Positions 1 to 10,498 of a stretch of 37,709 nucleotides of DNA are shown one piece after another. The position numbers and the translations under genes are program-made. The DNA is from Syntrophorhabdales bacterium (lineage in GTDB: Bacteria > Desulfobacterota > Syntrophorhabdia > Syntrophorhabdales > Syntrophorhabdaceae). Below the pieces are notes generated by a model, which was given only the letters and a program-made list of their open reading frames with translations, ran no database searches and was not told where the DNA came from. The number at the start of each line of letters is the position of its first letter. Position 1 is the stretch's first letter. The stretch spans positions 1 through 37,709 of the forward strand of contig JAGPMK010000018.1 in the NCBI GenBank assembly GCA_018052995.1, in the 5' to 3' direction.

Positions 1-427
<427 letters not shown>

Positions 428-517
428 TTAATCTAAATCAGCATGTATAGTTGTCGTTAAAAAAGTTTTATTTGTCAGGCTGTAGCCTATATTAGGTTGA
501 CAGGCTTGAAAAATTTT

Positions 518-633
518 CCCGGTAACTATAGCGGAGGGGCCACACCCGTACCCATCCCGAACACGGAAGTTAAGCCCTCCAGCGCCGATGATACTGCAGG
601 GGAAACTCTGTGGGAAAGTAGGTCGTTGCCGGG
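518..633 (+). rRNA. rrf: 5S ribosomal RNA
   Basis: Complete 5S gene of about 116 nt. The conserved loop B/C block (CCCGAACACGGAAGTTAAG, about 557-575) and the downstream GGGAAAGTAGGTCG are clear. The ends pair as helix I: CCCGGTAAC at 518-526 with GTTGCCGGG at 625-633, nine pairs including one wobble. It is co-oriented with and 90 nt behind the 23S gene. The open reading frame across this stretch is an artefact. Confidence 0.96.
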
Positions 634-640
634 TTTTTTT
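625..640 (+). terminator. rRNA operon terminator formed by 5S helix I plus a T-run
   Basis: The 3' strand of 5S helix I (GTTGCCGGG) is followed directly by seven Ts at 634-640. No separate hairpin is seen between the 5S and the following genes, so the closing helix of 5S may itself act as the terminator stem. The remaining intergenic stretch to 833 holds only a 7-bp inverted repeat (681-704) that I do not assign. Confidence 0.45.
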
Positions 641-833
641 ATTTTAAATCATCTATTATGTATCCCAAGAAGGGGGAATGTATTAGCGAAAAAATCAGCT
701 AATATATAGTATTCGACTGCATTTACCCTGTTAGCTTCGAACTGTTTTTTGCCGACTTCCTGTCAGTTAGTTAAATTGGAGACCTTTCTCTACCATGCAA
801 TACCAGGCCATGTCTCACCGTTGCCCTTCTTGT

Positions 834-1742
834 TCATGGGGGACATTTAGCACATATAGATCTGAATTGCATGGTGCTTAGATATCTGTCACCCCTGTCA
901 GGCAGGATAACCACTATTGTACCCTTATTGATGTTTTTTGCAATTTTTATTGCTATAGCTACTGCCGCACCACTCGAGGTCCCCACAAATATACCCTCTT
1001 GTTGGGCAAGCATCCTTGTTGCCTCGAATGCCTCGCCATCTTCCACCAAATACCTTTCGTCAAGGATGGAGGGGTTGAATATCTTTGGCACCATAGACTC
1101 TGTCATGTTTTTCAAGCCCTGGATGGTATGTCCCATGACAGGCTCAACGCCTACTATCTTTATATGAGGGCTGACAGTCTTAAGGTATCTTCCCGTTCCC
1201 ATAAGCGTCCCTGTTGTGCCCATACCAGCTACAAAATAATCTATATTCCCATTGGTCTGTCTGTATATCTCAGGGCCTGTAGTCTCAAAATGGGCTAAAA
1301 TATTATCAGGGTTCTCATATTGATTGGGCATATAGTATTTGCCTGGCTCTTCCTCAAGGAGTTTGTGTGCCCTCTTTATGGCGCCATCTATGTTTTCTCT
1401 TGCTGGCGTTAAAAAAACATTTGAACCAAGACCTTCAAGTATTAGCCTCCTTTCAGTGCTTACACACTCAGGCATGCAGAGATCTACCTTGTATCCTTTT
1501 GCTGCACCGATCATTGCAATGGCAATGCCTGTGTTCCCAGAGGTGGGCTCAAGTATTATCTTATCCTTTGTGAGCTCCCCCCTTTCCTCAGCCTTTTGAA
1601 TCATATAGAGCGCTGGACGGTCTTTTATCGATCCTCCGGGGTTACAACCCTCGAGTTTACACATAATCCTAACACCAGGTTTTCTATTTATATTCATAAG
1701 CTCTACAAGGGGCGTGTTGCCAATTGCCTCAAGTATATTCAT
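834..1742 (-). CDS. cysM: cysteine synthase, CysM-like (PLP-dependent)
   Basis: Fold-type II PLP enzyme of 302 aa, the usual length for O-acetylserine sulfhydrylase. It makes cysteine from an activated serine and sulfide (or thiosulfate in CysM) in the cytoplasm. The PLP lysine is K40 in GGSIKDRPA. The substrate loop SGNTG is at 68-72, the phosphate-binding GMGTTGT at 173-179, and SSGA with the C-terminal PDRGDRYLST at 256-290. The start ATG at 1742 has a GGAGGT ribosome site (1750-1755) seven bases upstream. It is a single gene, divergent from the DUF89 gene. CysM rather than CysK is preferred from the GDRYLST ending, but substrate choice (O-acetylserine or O-phosphoserine) cannot be settled from sequence. 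Confidence 0.9.
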   Translation of the reverse strand: MNILEAIGNTPLVELMNINRKPGVRIMCKLEGCNPGGSIKDRPALYMIQKAEERGELTKDKIILEPTSGNTGIAIAMIGAAKGYKVDLCMPECVSTERRLILEGLGSNVFLTPARENIDGAIKRAHKLLEEEPGKYYMPNQYENPDNILAHFETTGPEIYRQTNGNIDYFVAGMGTTGTLMGTGRYLKTVSPHIKIVGVEPVMGHTIQGLKNMTESMVPKIFNPSILDERYLVEDGEAFEATRMLAQQEGIFVGTSSGAAVAIAIKIAKNINKGTIVVILPDRGDRYLSTMQFRSICAKCPP

Positions 1743-1897
1743 ATACCCGACCTCCAGTTCATAGAATTAGCCGAAAGAATAACAGAATAATAGCCTTGAA
1801 ACAAGGTATATTTAAAGCATTTTAAAGATAAAGACATCAAGGTGTAAGAAAATTATTAAAGGCATTGAATTTAAGTTAATTAAGTTTTATCTTTTTA

Positions 1898-2737
1898 ATG
1901 AAAATAATCATGAAGGTAACAGAATATTGCAAGGATTGTTTAAGGGGTCTTATAGATAGGACATGCAGGCTTTCTAATGCAGGGATTGAGGTCTTATATG
2001 AGTGTAACAATATCCTTGAAAGGCTATGGGTGATGGGTATGACCCCCCCTGCAATAGCAAACAGTATATTACATTACATAAAAGAGAGGACCGGTGTTTA
2101 TGATCCCTATATTCATATGAAGGACAGGGAATTATCTATTGCAAAAAAGGCTGTATCAGATCTGGAGGGTTTTTTTATAAATGACCTTGAGGATGTTGTT
2201 AAATTTTCTGCTATAGGCAATTCTACAGACATATTTCCTGATACCCATGGGGGTTTTATAAACCCTGATAAATTAGAGTTCTATGGAGACATAGATATAA
2301 TAGATCATGAGATTAACAGGACAGGGGGTGAGGCACTCATACTAGGGGATAATATAGGTGATTTTTTCTTTGATGTGAGGTTGATTAGGTTTCTTGAGGA
2401 GAGGGAAAAAAAGGTATATTATGCAGTAAAGGGGCATCCTGTCCAAAATGACCTATCCGTTGAGGATGTTTATAGATATGGATTTGATAAAATATTTAAA
2501 AATTTTGTCTCTACAGGAACGGATAAGGTGGGCATTGAACAGGATAATATGAATGGTATACTACGGGAGCTATGGGAAAAAGATGCCCTTGTTATTGCAA
2601 AGGGTATGGGTAATTACGAGACTATCTCAGAGCTTACAGGGGAAAGAAGGGTAATACATATCATGAAGATTAAATGCCCTGCAGTAAGCAGAGATATCTC
2701 GTATCCAGAGGGAAGTTATGTTGCAATTGTTCGTTAA
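1898..2737 (+). CDS. DUF89 / ARMT1-like metal-dependent phosphatase
   Basis: A 279-aa protein of the DUF89 family, whose characterised members are metal-dependent damage-control phosphatases acting on phosphometabolites. Visible signatures are the N-terminal CKDCL cysteine pair typical of the short prokaryotic subgroup, the metal-site segment LGDNIGDFFFD (about residues 148-158), KGHPVQND, and KGMGNYET near residue 236. The true substrate is unknown. Two in-frame ATGs, at 1898 and 1910, compete as start; neither has a strong ribosome site. It leads the + strand run into dnaJ (38 nt to the preferred dnaJ start), so it may share that transcript. Confidence 0.82.
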   Translation: MKIIMKVTEYCKDCLRGLIDRTCRLSNAGIEVLYECNNILERLWVMGMTPPAIANSILHYIKERTGVYDPYIHMKDRELSIAKKAVSDLEGFFINDLEDVVKFSAIGNSTDIFPDTHGGFINPDKLEFYGDIDIIDHEINRTGGEALILGDNIGDFFFDVRLIRFLEEREKKVYYAVKGHPVQNDLSVEDVYRYGFDKIFKNFVSTGTDKVGIEQDNMNGILRELWEKDALVIAKGMGNYETISELTGERRVIHIMKIKCPAVSRDISYPEGSYVAIVR

Positions 2738-2775
2738 TTTTAATAAAATGGAGCATATTTTAAAAGGTGATAGAT

Positions 2776-3699
2776 ATGGGAACCAAGAAAGATTACTATG
2801 AGATCTTAGGTGTTTCAAAAAATGCAACTGAAGAGGATATCAAAAAGGCATACAGGAAGCTTGCCTTAAAATACCATCCCGATAGGAATCCTAATAATAA
2901 AGAGGCAGAGGAGAGATTTAAAGAAATAAGTGAGGCGTATGCGGTCTTGAGTGATAAAGAGAAGAGGAAACAATATGATACATACGGTATGAGTGGATTC
3001 CAGCAGAGGTATACAGAGGAGGATATATTTAGGGGATTTAATCTTGGAGACCTCTTCAGGGACCTTGGTTTTGGAAGTGGCGATATCTTCAGCACTATAT
3101 TCGGAAGACAGACGGGTAGGGCTGGAAGACAAAGACAACAACAGCAATACTATGACTTTGGCGACTATATCTCCAGGGAACAGCGGCCTGGGGCAGGACT
3201 CGACCTCCACTATGAGCTTGAGATTCCTTTTATGGATGCCGTAAGGGGAGGGACAAAGAGGGTGTCCTTAGCAAGACAAACAGGTGTGGAGGAGGTAGAT
3301 GTCAAGATACCAAGGGGTATAGAATCAGGAAAGAAGCTTAGATTAAAGGGAAAAGGCAATATAGATCCCTATTCAGGCAGGTCAGGAGATCTTTATATAA
3401 CGATAAAGGTTGGTGAGCATCCTGTATTTAAGCGTTCAGGGAATGATATAATAGTGAAAAAGACAGTCAAATTAACCGATGCTATCCTTGGAACTGAGAT
3501 AGAAGTTCCCTCTGTAGATGGTCCAAAACAGGTAAAAATTCCACCTGGCGCAAAAAAGATAAGGCTGAAGGGGCTTGGTGTCCCTGATGAAAAAGGCGGT
3601 AGAGGGGACCAGTATGTGGAGATAGATGTGGAGATACCAAAGAAGATAACAGAGAGCCAGAGAAGATTGCTCGAGGAATTGAGGAGAGAAGGCCTTTAA
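2776..3699 (+). CDS. DnaJ-family co-chaperone without zinc finger (CbpA/class B type)
   Basis: A J-domain co-chaperone that stimulates the Hsp70 (DnaK) ATPase. The J domain spans about 5-70 with HPD at 34-36 (LKYHPDRNP). A Gly/Phe-rich linker follows to about 125, including a Gln run, then two beta C-terminal domains (about 140-300). The CxxCxGxG zinc-finger repeats of class A DnaJ are absent. Of the in-frame starts GTG 2767 and ATG 2776, the second is preferred because AAAAGG (2762-2767) sits eight bases ahead of it; product 307 aa. The stop overlaps the start of the next gene (TAATG), so the two are translationally coupled. No DnaK gene is in the window. Confidence 0.93.
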   Translation: MGTKKDYYEILGVSKNATEEDIKKAYRKLALKYHPDRNPNNKEAEERFKEISEAYAVLSDKEKRKQYDTYGMSGFQQRYTEEDIFRGFNLGDLFRDLGFGSGDIFSTIFGRQTGRAGRQRQQQQYYDFGDYISREQRPGAGLDLHYELEIPFMDAVRGGTKRVSLARQTGVEEVDVKIPRGIESGKKLRLKGKGNIDPYSGRSGDLYITIKVGEHPVFKRSGNDIIVKKTVKLTDAILGTEIEVPSVDGPKQVKIPPGAKKIRLKGLGVPDEKGGRGDQYVEIDVEIPKKITESQRRLLEELRREGL

Positions 3700-4478
3700 T
3701 GTTGCCGAGAAGACATATCCTGGATGTATGGGAGTTTGTGAAGGACGAGGGGGAACTCCTCTCGATGGCAACAATCAACCTTGCCATAGACGCAGTTAAG
3801 TTTATGGAAAAAACAGAAAAGAGAGACCATCTTGTGGAGGCCCTTGAACTCAATGAATTCATCTGCTACATGTTTCCCATGAAAAGACCTGGTAACAGGT
3901 CGCTTCTTTTTCATGTGATCTCAGATTTAATAGGTCTTCTCATGTATGGGGTGCCAAGAAAGACAAGGCACAGCCTCGAGATAATAGAGACCATTAACTA
4001 TTCTGAAAAGAGCATGAGGGTTTATCCTGTTATCGAGGTATGGAATGCCTTAAAAGAACATATATACACAAAAAAGCACGGTTCGGCAAGCATCATAGAT
4101 GGTTTTATAAAAAAGATAAGGATAGAGATGGATGCTCTTGAACGCTACCCATTTGTTGAGGATATCTTTTTTGAATCAAAAAATGCACTGAAGAGCTGGT
4201 TGCCCTCCTTCTCCAGATACTATGATAAAAGAGGAAAAACTATTCAGCAGGCCTATGAGAAATGGTGGAATGTCTGGAGATGCAAAGAGGATAAGGAATC
4301 TGTTTTAAGAGGTATGTTAGATAGGTTATGTATTCAGGCAGAGACAGAATATGAGATAAAACTTGACGCTGACAGCATATTTTTATCTATAATGAAGGAT
4401 ACTGTTGGAAATAAAGAAGAGAATAATTATTTTTCCAGGTGGTATAGAGAGGGCGTAAATTTATTGTTAAAAATTTAA
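3699..4478 (+). CDS. unrecognised helical protein coupled to dnaJ
   Basis: A 259-aa protein that I do not recognise. It has no signal peptide and no convincing membrane span. It is rich in charged and aromatic residues and reads as mostly helical; notable are a Trp-rich patch (KWWNVW, about residues 188-193) and an N-terminal WEFVKDEGELL segment. Its ATG overlaps the dnaJ stop by one base and uses GAGGAGAG (3681-3688) inside dnaJ as ribosome site, so its output is tied to the co-chaperone. It ends 105 nt before groES. Placement between dnaJ and groESL suggests a proteostasis role, but that is inference only. Confidence 0.75.
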   Translation: MLPRRHILDVWEFVKDEGELLSMATINLAIDAVKFMEKTEKRDHLVEALELNEFICYMFPMKRPGNRSLLFHVISDLIGLLMYGVPRKTRHSLEIIETINYSEKSMRVYPVIEVWNALKEHIYTKKHGSASIIDGFIKKIRIEMDALERYPFVEDIFFESKNALKSWLPSFSRYYDKRGKTIQQAYEKWWNVWRCKEDKESVLRGMLDRLCIQAETEYEIKLDADSIFLSIMKDTVGNKEENNYFSRWYREGVNLLLKI

Positions 4479-4487
4479 TTTGCCATA

Positions 4488-4516
4488 TTGACAAAACCCC
4501 CTATCACTCTTATACT
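4488..4516 (+). promoter_or_regulatory. sigma70-type promoter of groESL
   Basis: TTGACA at 4488-4493 and TATACT at 4511-4516 with an optimal 17-base spacer. It lies about 70 bases upstream of groES and just ahead of the CIRCE-like element. The same architecture (TTGACA-17-TATAGT) occurs ahead of mraZ in this window. Confidence 0.82.
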
Positions 4517-4520
4517 AATT

Positions 4521-4547
4521 TTAGCAATCAAATTAAATAATGGCTAA
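4521..4547 (+). promoter_or_regulatory. degenerate CIRCE operator (HrcA site)
   Basis: The left arm TTAGCAATC (4521-4529) and right arm AATGGCTAA (4539-4547) are separated by exactly nine bases, reproducing the 9-9-9 geometry of CIRCE (consensus TTAGCACTC and GAGTGCTAA). The outer five pairs TTAGC/GCTAA are perfect; the inner positions have drifted. The element sits four bases after the -10 box of the groESL promoter, the standard place for HrcA repression. No hrcA gene is in the window. Confidence 0.6.
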
Positions 4548-4583
4548 CAATTAAAAAAAACAAATTGAAAGGAGTGTGGTAGA

Positions 4584-4874
4584 ATGAAGATTAAGCCATT
4601 ACAGGACAGGATTCTTGTCAAGAGGATTGAAGAGGAGGAAAAGACAAAGGGAGGTATCATAATCCCGGATGCTGCAAAGGAGAAGCCACAGGAGGGCAGG
4701 GTCATTGCAGTAGGTGATGGTAAGGTGCTCGAGAATGGGACAAAGGCACCATTGACTGTAAAGGTAGGAGACAAGATACTCTTCGGAAAATACTCAGGCA
4801 CAGAGATCAAGATCGATGGCGAGGAGCATCTAATCCTAAGAGAGGACGATGTCCTGGCAATAGTTGAAGAATAA
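4584..4874 (+). CDS. groES: co-chaperonin GroES
   Basis: The 96-aa Hsp10 lid that caps the GroEL ring in the cytoplasm. It opens [18 protein letters not shown], has the mobile-loop segment [20 protein letters not shown] (residues 19-38), and ends DDVLAIVEE. Length is typical. AAAGGAG at 4568-4574 precedes the ATG by nine bases. It forms a two-gene operon with groEL (19-nt gap), transcribed from the promoter at 4488 and probably under HrcA control. Confidence 0.98.
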   Translation: MKIKPLQDRILVKRIEEEEKTKGGIIIPDAAKEKPQEGRVIAVGDGKVLENGTKAPLTVKVGDKILFGKYSGTEIKIDGEEHLILREDDVLAIVEE

Positions 4875-4878
4875 GTAA

Positions 4879-6528
<1,650 letters not shown>

Positions 6529-6531
6529 GAT

Positions 6532-7452
6532 TTAAAGAGGGGCAGTATGGCAGGAGACCTCTCCTGCCCTTCCCCTGATATACCCGAAGTATATCTTACA
6601 GACAGGCAGATTCCCCTGTGCCTTTAAGTCCTGGGCAATATCAATAAGCCTTTTGAATTTAAAACCCCTTGATAGAGATTTCAAGATAAATGCATCGAGA
6701 AGATGACCCCACCTCTTTCCCTCGAGTTCTGCATGGATCGTAAGTATGTTAAGCCCCTTTTTAAGAGAGCCTGTAAAATAATCTGATAGGGTCTCTTGGT
6801 TATCTCCCTCAATACCAACAACCTCATCAAGGGTAGGGAGTGTAGATGGGATCTGAATGATGTTGAACCTCCTGTTGTCCATAACTGGCAAGAAAGGCAT
6901 CTCTCCCCTTGTATCGCTGGAATATACAAACCCATTCTCCTGGAAAAAATTCAGGGCATGGGCATTTATCATCCATCCTGGTGCAGCGAATGAAAGGGGG
7001 TCTCTACCTGTTATCTCCTTGTAAACCCTTGTTGATTCCCTTAATATTGTCTCTGTTTGCCCTCTGTCGAGATTTTTTATATGGTCATGCCAGTCCACAT
7101 GGTTATATCCATGTATGCCCACCTCATGGCCTTGGTCGATAATTGTCCTTATTATGTCTGCACCCTTCCTTGCTATTTCAGGACCTCTAATGAGTATCCC
7201 ATAGAGGAGTGTTCTTATACCGTATGTCTGCAACACACCTACCCGGCCCGCCTTTTTCAAAAACCCCTTTCTTGTCCATACCCTTTTTACTGTCCTGCCT
7301 GTGTCATCTCTGCCCATAGGGATGAAAAAACTTGCCTTTATATTGTATTTTTTAAAGATAGAGGCAAGTTGAGGGACACCCCTTTGCATCCCCAGATGGG
7401 TATCCACATCTACCTTGACCCCAATGATGTTATTTATGTCCGAGCTATTCAA
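6532..7452 (-). CDS. ArnD-like polysaccharide deacetylase
   Basis: A NodB-fold carbohydrate deacetylase of 306 aa, closest in length and motifs to ArnD, which removes the formyl group from undecaprenyl-phosphate-formamido-arabinose during lipid A modification. The metal-site motifs are visible: VDVDTHLGMQRGVP (about 14-27), HGYNHVDWHDH (about 118-128), and a late HAE (about residue 244). No signal peptide is seen, in keeping with action at the cytoplasmic face. The start appears to be TTG at 7452, overlapping the end of the alcohol dehydrogenase gene by eight bases, so it is the coupled last gene of the - strand operon. No other arn gene is visible, so the substrate is uncertain. Confidence 0.78.
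   Translation of the reverse strand: MNSSDINNIIGVKVDVDTHLGMQRGVPQLASIFKKYNIKASFFIPMGRDDTGRTVKRVWTRKGFLKKAGRVGVLQTYGIRTLLYGILIRGPEIARKGADIIRTIIDQGHEVGIHGYNHVDWHDHIKNLDRGQTETILRESTRVYKEITGRDPLSFAAPGWMINAHALNFFQENGFVYSSDTRGEMPFLPVMDNRRFNIIQIPSTLPTLDEVVGIEGDNQETLSDYFTGSLKKGLNILTIHAELEGKRWGHLLDAFILKSLSRGFKFKRLIDIAQDLKAQGNLPVCKIYFGYIRGRAGEVSCHTAPL
6549..6568. other. GC-rich hairpin at the groEL / arnD convergence
   Basis: Perfect 8-bp stem GGCAGGAG / CTCCTGCC with a 4-base loop ACCT. It begins 20 nt after the groEL stop and lies within the last codons of the convergent ArnD-like gene. Neither strand has a good T-run after the stem, so it is not a textbook intrinsic terminator. It is the only strong structure where two operons collide with a 3-nt gap. 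Confidence 0.5.
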
Positions 7453-8476
7453 TGATCTTAAGAACCTTTGCCCCCCTTATCTTTCTGTTTTTAAGTTCAT
7501 TTAGGGCAGTATTGGCATCCTCGAGCCTATATATCTGAACCTCAGGCTTTATTGGAATCTGTGAAGCCAGCTCGAGAAACTCTGCGATATCCTGTCTTGC
7601 CACATTGGCAACACTCTTTATCTCCTTTTCATGCCAGAGGTGTGTTGGATAATCTATTTTTAAAAGGCAATCCCTGTCGTGCAACTCTTTTCTTATGGCA
7701 TTTATAACAAGCCTGCCACCCTTCTCAAGATTTTTTAGTCCCTCCATAATAGGAGACCACACAGGGGTTGTATCAATAGCACAATGGATCTTTTCAGGAG
7801 GTCTGTCTTCTATATCTCCTGCCCAGTATGCGCCAAGCTCCAGTGAGAATCTTCTTTCCTGTTCGCTTCTGGCAAATGCAAATACCCTTGAATCAGGGTA
7901 TCTGTGGCGTGACATTTGCAGAACGATGTGGGCAGAGGCGCCAAACCCAATAAGCCCCAGGTTCATCCCATTCTTGATGCCTGTGAGCCTTAAAGAACGA
8001 TAACCTATAGCCCCTGCACACAAAAGGGGGGCTGCCTCAGTATCTGAGAAGACCTCTGGTATCTTGAAGGCAAAATCCTCTTTCACTGTCATATATTCTG
8101 CATATCCTCCATTAGCATCCCTCCCTGTTGCCCGAAACTCTTCGCAGAGGTTTTCATTGCCTTCCCTGCAGAAGCGGCATCTACCACAGGATGAGTAGAT
8201 CCAGCCAACGCCAACCCTCTCCCCCTCTCTGAGTCTGTGGGTATCCCTTCCTTTTTTTTCAACAAAACCAATAACCTGGTGTCCCAGTATTACAGGAAAT
8301 TTTGGAGGCGGCGTCCTTCCCTCGATCTCATCGAGTTCAGTATGGCAGACCCCGCATGCAGAGACCCTTATGAGGACCTCATCTTCCCTGGGCTCCGGGA
8401 CTGGCATATCAGCAGGTTTTAAGGGATTAATCCCATCATTAAGGCTATATATCCCATCCAGAATCATTGCCTTCAT
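7445..8476 (-). CDS. zinc-dependent alcohol dehydrogenase
   Basis: Medium-chain NAD(P)-dependent dehydrogenase of 343 aa. The catalytic-zinc residue C41 is in SACGVCHTELD, and H66 is in GHQVIG, where the family's usual GHE has become GHQ. The structural zinc is held by C97, C100, C103 and C111 (CGRCRFCREGNENLC). The Rossmann turn GLIGFGASAH follows near 173-182. It oxidises or reduces an alcohol/aldehyde pair; the substrate is unknown. The ATG at 8476 has AAGGAG just upstream. It lies 21 nt after the cyclase gene and overlaps the ArnD-like gene. Confidence 0.9.
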   Translation of the reverse strand: MKAMILDGIYSLNDGINPLKPADMPVPEPREDEVLIRVSACGVCHTELDEIEGRTPPPKFPVILGHQVIGFVEKKGRDTHRLREGERVGVGWIYSSCGRCRFCREGNENLCEEFRATGRDANGGYAEYMTVKEDFAFKIPEVFSDTEAAPLLCAGAIGYRSLRLTGIKNGMNLGLIGFGASAHIVLQMSRHRYPDSRVFAFARSEQERRFSLELGAYWAGDIEDRPPEKIHCAIDTTPVWSPIMEGLKNLEKGGRLVINAIRKELHDRDCLLKIDYPTHLWHEKEIKSVANVARQDIAEFLELASQIPIKPEVQIYRLEDANTALNELKNRKIRGAKVLKIIE

Positions 8477-8497
8477 TAGAAACTCCTTGTTTAATTG

Positions 8498-10456
8498 TTA
8501 TTTTTCCGTAAATGTTACGACCTCTTTTTCCTCAAGCTCTATTATCTCTGACGGCTGGTCTTTACTTAATTCAACCACCTCATATATCTCTACAGGTTTG
8601 CTCTTACCCTTAACCGCCACCCTATCAAGACCTCTTACCCGGACATGCCAGATAGTTCCATCTTTTATCTTATCCTTTATCTTTTCAAATGTAGATTCTG
8701 TAATAATTATATTTGTGTTATATTTTCTTGTTAGACCCTCAACCCTTGCGCCGAGATTCACATTGTCACCAATAACAGTATAATCCATTTTTTTACCCTC
8801 CGCACCTATGTTCCCCACAATAACCTCTCCAGTATTTAAGCCATAGCCTGCATCAAGAGGAGTCTTACCCTCAGATATCCACTTTTGCTGGAGTTCTTTA
8901 AGCCGTCTTACCATGTGGAGGGCACACTTTATAGCCAGTTCAGCATGGTTCTCCTGTGGTATAGGCGCATTCCAGAATGCCACAATCTCATCCCCAACAA
9001 ACTTATCAAGGGTCCCATCCCATTTAAAGATAATATTTGTCATCTCAGCGAGATACTCATTGAGCATCCTTACAACCTCTTCTGGCCCATGTTTTTCAGA
9101 GAATGTGGTAAAACCCCTTATGTCGGAAAAAAATACAGTTACCTCTTTTCTTTCGCCGCCCAGTTTGGCAAGCTTCGGGTTTTTTATGAGCTCATTGACA
9201 ACCTTTTCAGTAACATAGCTTGAGAACATACCCCTGATGCGTTTTGCATATCGCTCTTCAGTGGCATACCTATATGCAGTTATGAAAAAATATGTAATTA
9301 GTATGTTGCTACTTGAGTAGCTGAGGGTTATCCATAGATTTTTCCAGAAAAAGAAATAATAGGCAACAAGGGATAACAAGGCAATGAAGACAAAGGCACA
9401 TAAGGCGCCATATAATGCCCTAAGCCTTACTATGAGGATAGAAAAGAGTACCCCTGATAAGAGTATAATTATGACATTTGTCAGGTTAGTAGTCTTATAG
9501 ATGAAATCCCTCTTAAGTATGGATGCTATGACGTTTGCATGTTTTTCTATACCAGGCATGGCAGCCGATGTTGGTGTGACCCTAAGGTCGTATATGCCCA
9601 CGGCTGTAGCCCCAATAAGGATTATTTTATCCTTTATAGTAGAGGGCTTTACCCTGTCTTCAAGGATATCTACCATTGACACAAATGGGAATGTCCCCTC
9701 AGGGCCATAGTAATGTATAAGCACCCTTCCCCAGAAATCAGTGGGTATAAAGCTGTCACCAAGCTGGACACCCTGTGTTGCCTTCAAGGTCATTGCCTCA
9801 ATGGGGAGACCAAGATACATCCTTGTTGCCTGCAGGTCTATGGATGGAAAGAGTTCTCCATCAAATTCTACGGCCATGACCTCCCATCTAAGGACACCGT
9901 CTCTGTCAGGCATCATATTGATATAGCCTAGTACCTTTGATGCATCAAGGAGTGTCTTTACAGGCACAAGGACACTCTGGGCGCTGATAGGTGGGAATAT
10001 CTTGAAGTAGTCTGCGTTTCTTATGATAGGAAAGGCATTATCGTATAGGACATCCTCTGTAATCTTTGTTTTTTTACCTTTAAAATCAAAGACAATGGGG
10101 AGTATCACATTACCAGCATTGGCAATGGATTTTGCAAGGATCTCATCATCCCTTGATGATTCACTGAATATTATATCCATCATGATAACCCTCGCGCCCA
10201 TTGAACTGATTTTATCAATAATCTGGGCAATTCTTGATCTGTCCCAGGGCCACCTTCCAAATTTTTTAAGGCTGTAGTCGTCTATTGCCGCTATGATAAC
10301 CTCGGGGGGCGGCGATGTCTTTCCCCTTACCTTGTATCTTGTATCGTATATAAGCAGTTCAAGCTGCTCCAGTGGCAGGAGCCGCATTATGGCAAAGAAT
10401 GAAAAGAGAAGTGAGATAAAAACACCTATTGCTACGGGGATTATAATCCTTTTCAT
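8498..10456 (-). CDS. CHASE2-domain class III adenylate cyclase
   Basis: Membrane-bound sensor cyclase of 652 aa that would turn an extracytoplasmic signal into cAMP. An N-terminal membrane anchor (about 5-24) is followed by a CHASE2 sensor (about 30-315, including RWPWDRSRIAQII and IILIGATAVGIYDLR). Three membrane helices come next (about 326-395), then the catalytic domain. Metal aspartates are D445 (FSDIRGFT) and D489 (KFVGDEIVAFW). K485 marks ATP preference. The IGDNVNLGARVE segment supplies N567 and R571 for the transition state. All key residues are present, so it should be active as a homodimer. It sits between the MetE-like and alcohol dehydrogenase genes on one transcript. Confidence 0.94.
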   Translation of the reverse strand: MKRIIIPVAIGVFISLLFSFFAIMRLLPLEQLELLIYDTRYKVRGKTSPPPEVIIAAIDDYSLKKFGRWPWDRSRIAQIIDKISSMGARVIMMDIIFSESSRDDEILAKSIANAGNVILPIVFDFKGKKTKITEDVLYDNAFPIIRNADYFKIFPPISAQSVLVPVKTLLDASKVLGYINMMPDRDGVLRWEVMAVEFDGELFPSIDLQATRMYLGLPIEAMTLKATQGVQLGDSFIPTDFWGRVLIHYYGPEGTFPFVSMVDILEDRVKPSTIKDKIILIGATAVGIYDLRVTPTSAAMPGIEKHANVIASILKRDFIYKTTNLTNVIIILLSGVLFSILIVRLRALYGALCAFVFIALLSLVAYYFFFWKNLWITLSYSSSNILITYFFITAYRYATEERYAKRIRGMFSSYVTEKVVNELIKNPKLAKLGGERKEVTVFFSDIRGFTTFSEKHGPEEVVRMLNEYLAEMTNIIFKWDGTLDKFVGDEIVAFWNAPIPQENHAELAIKCALHMVRRLKELQQKWISEGKTPLDAGYGLNTGEVIVGNIGAEGKKMDYTVIGDNVNLGARVEGLTRKYNTNIIITESTFEKIKDKIKDGTIWHVRVRGLDRVAVKGKSKPVEIYEVVELSKDQPSEIIELEEKEVVTFTEK

Positions 10457-10498
10457 CTAATCCTGTTATCTTTTTTGTATCTCATAATCCTGTAAGAT

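Noticed and set aside
681-704. Inverted repeat TATTAGC / GCTAATA after the 5S gene
   Set aside because: AT-rich 7-bp stem with a 10-base loop and no T-run; expected by chance in a region of this composition.
497-709. 70-codon open frame over the 5S region
   Set aside because: It overlaps the whole 5S rRNA gene; the conservation is that of RNA, not of protein.
1794-1806. CCTTG-AAA-CAAGG hairpin between cysM and the DUF89 gene
   Set aside because: Only five pairs with a three-base loop and no link to a promoter or T-run.
1865-1893. TTGAAT-17-TATCTT as promoter of the DUF89 gene
   Set aside because: Both boxes are weak and transcription would begin after the first ATG, so the fit is poor.
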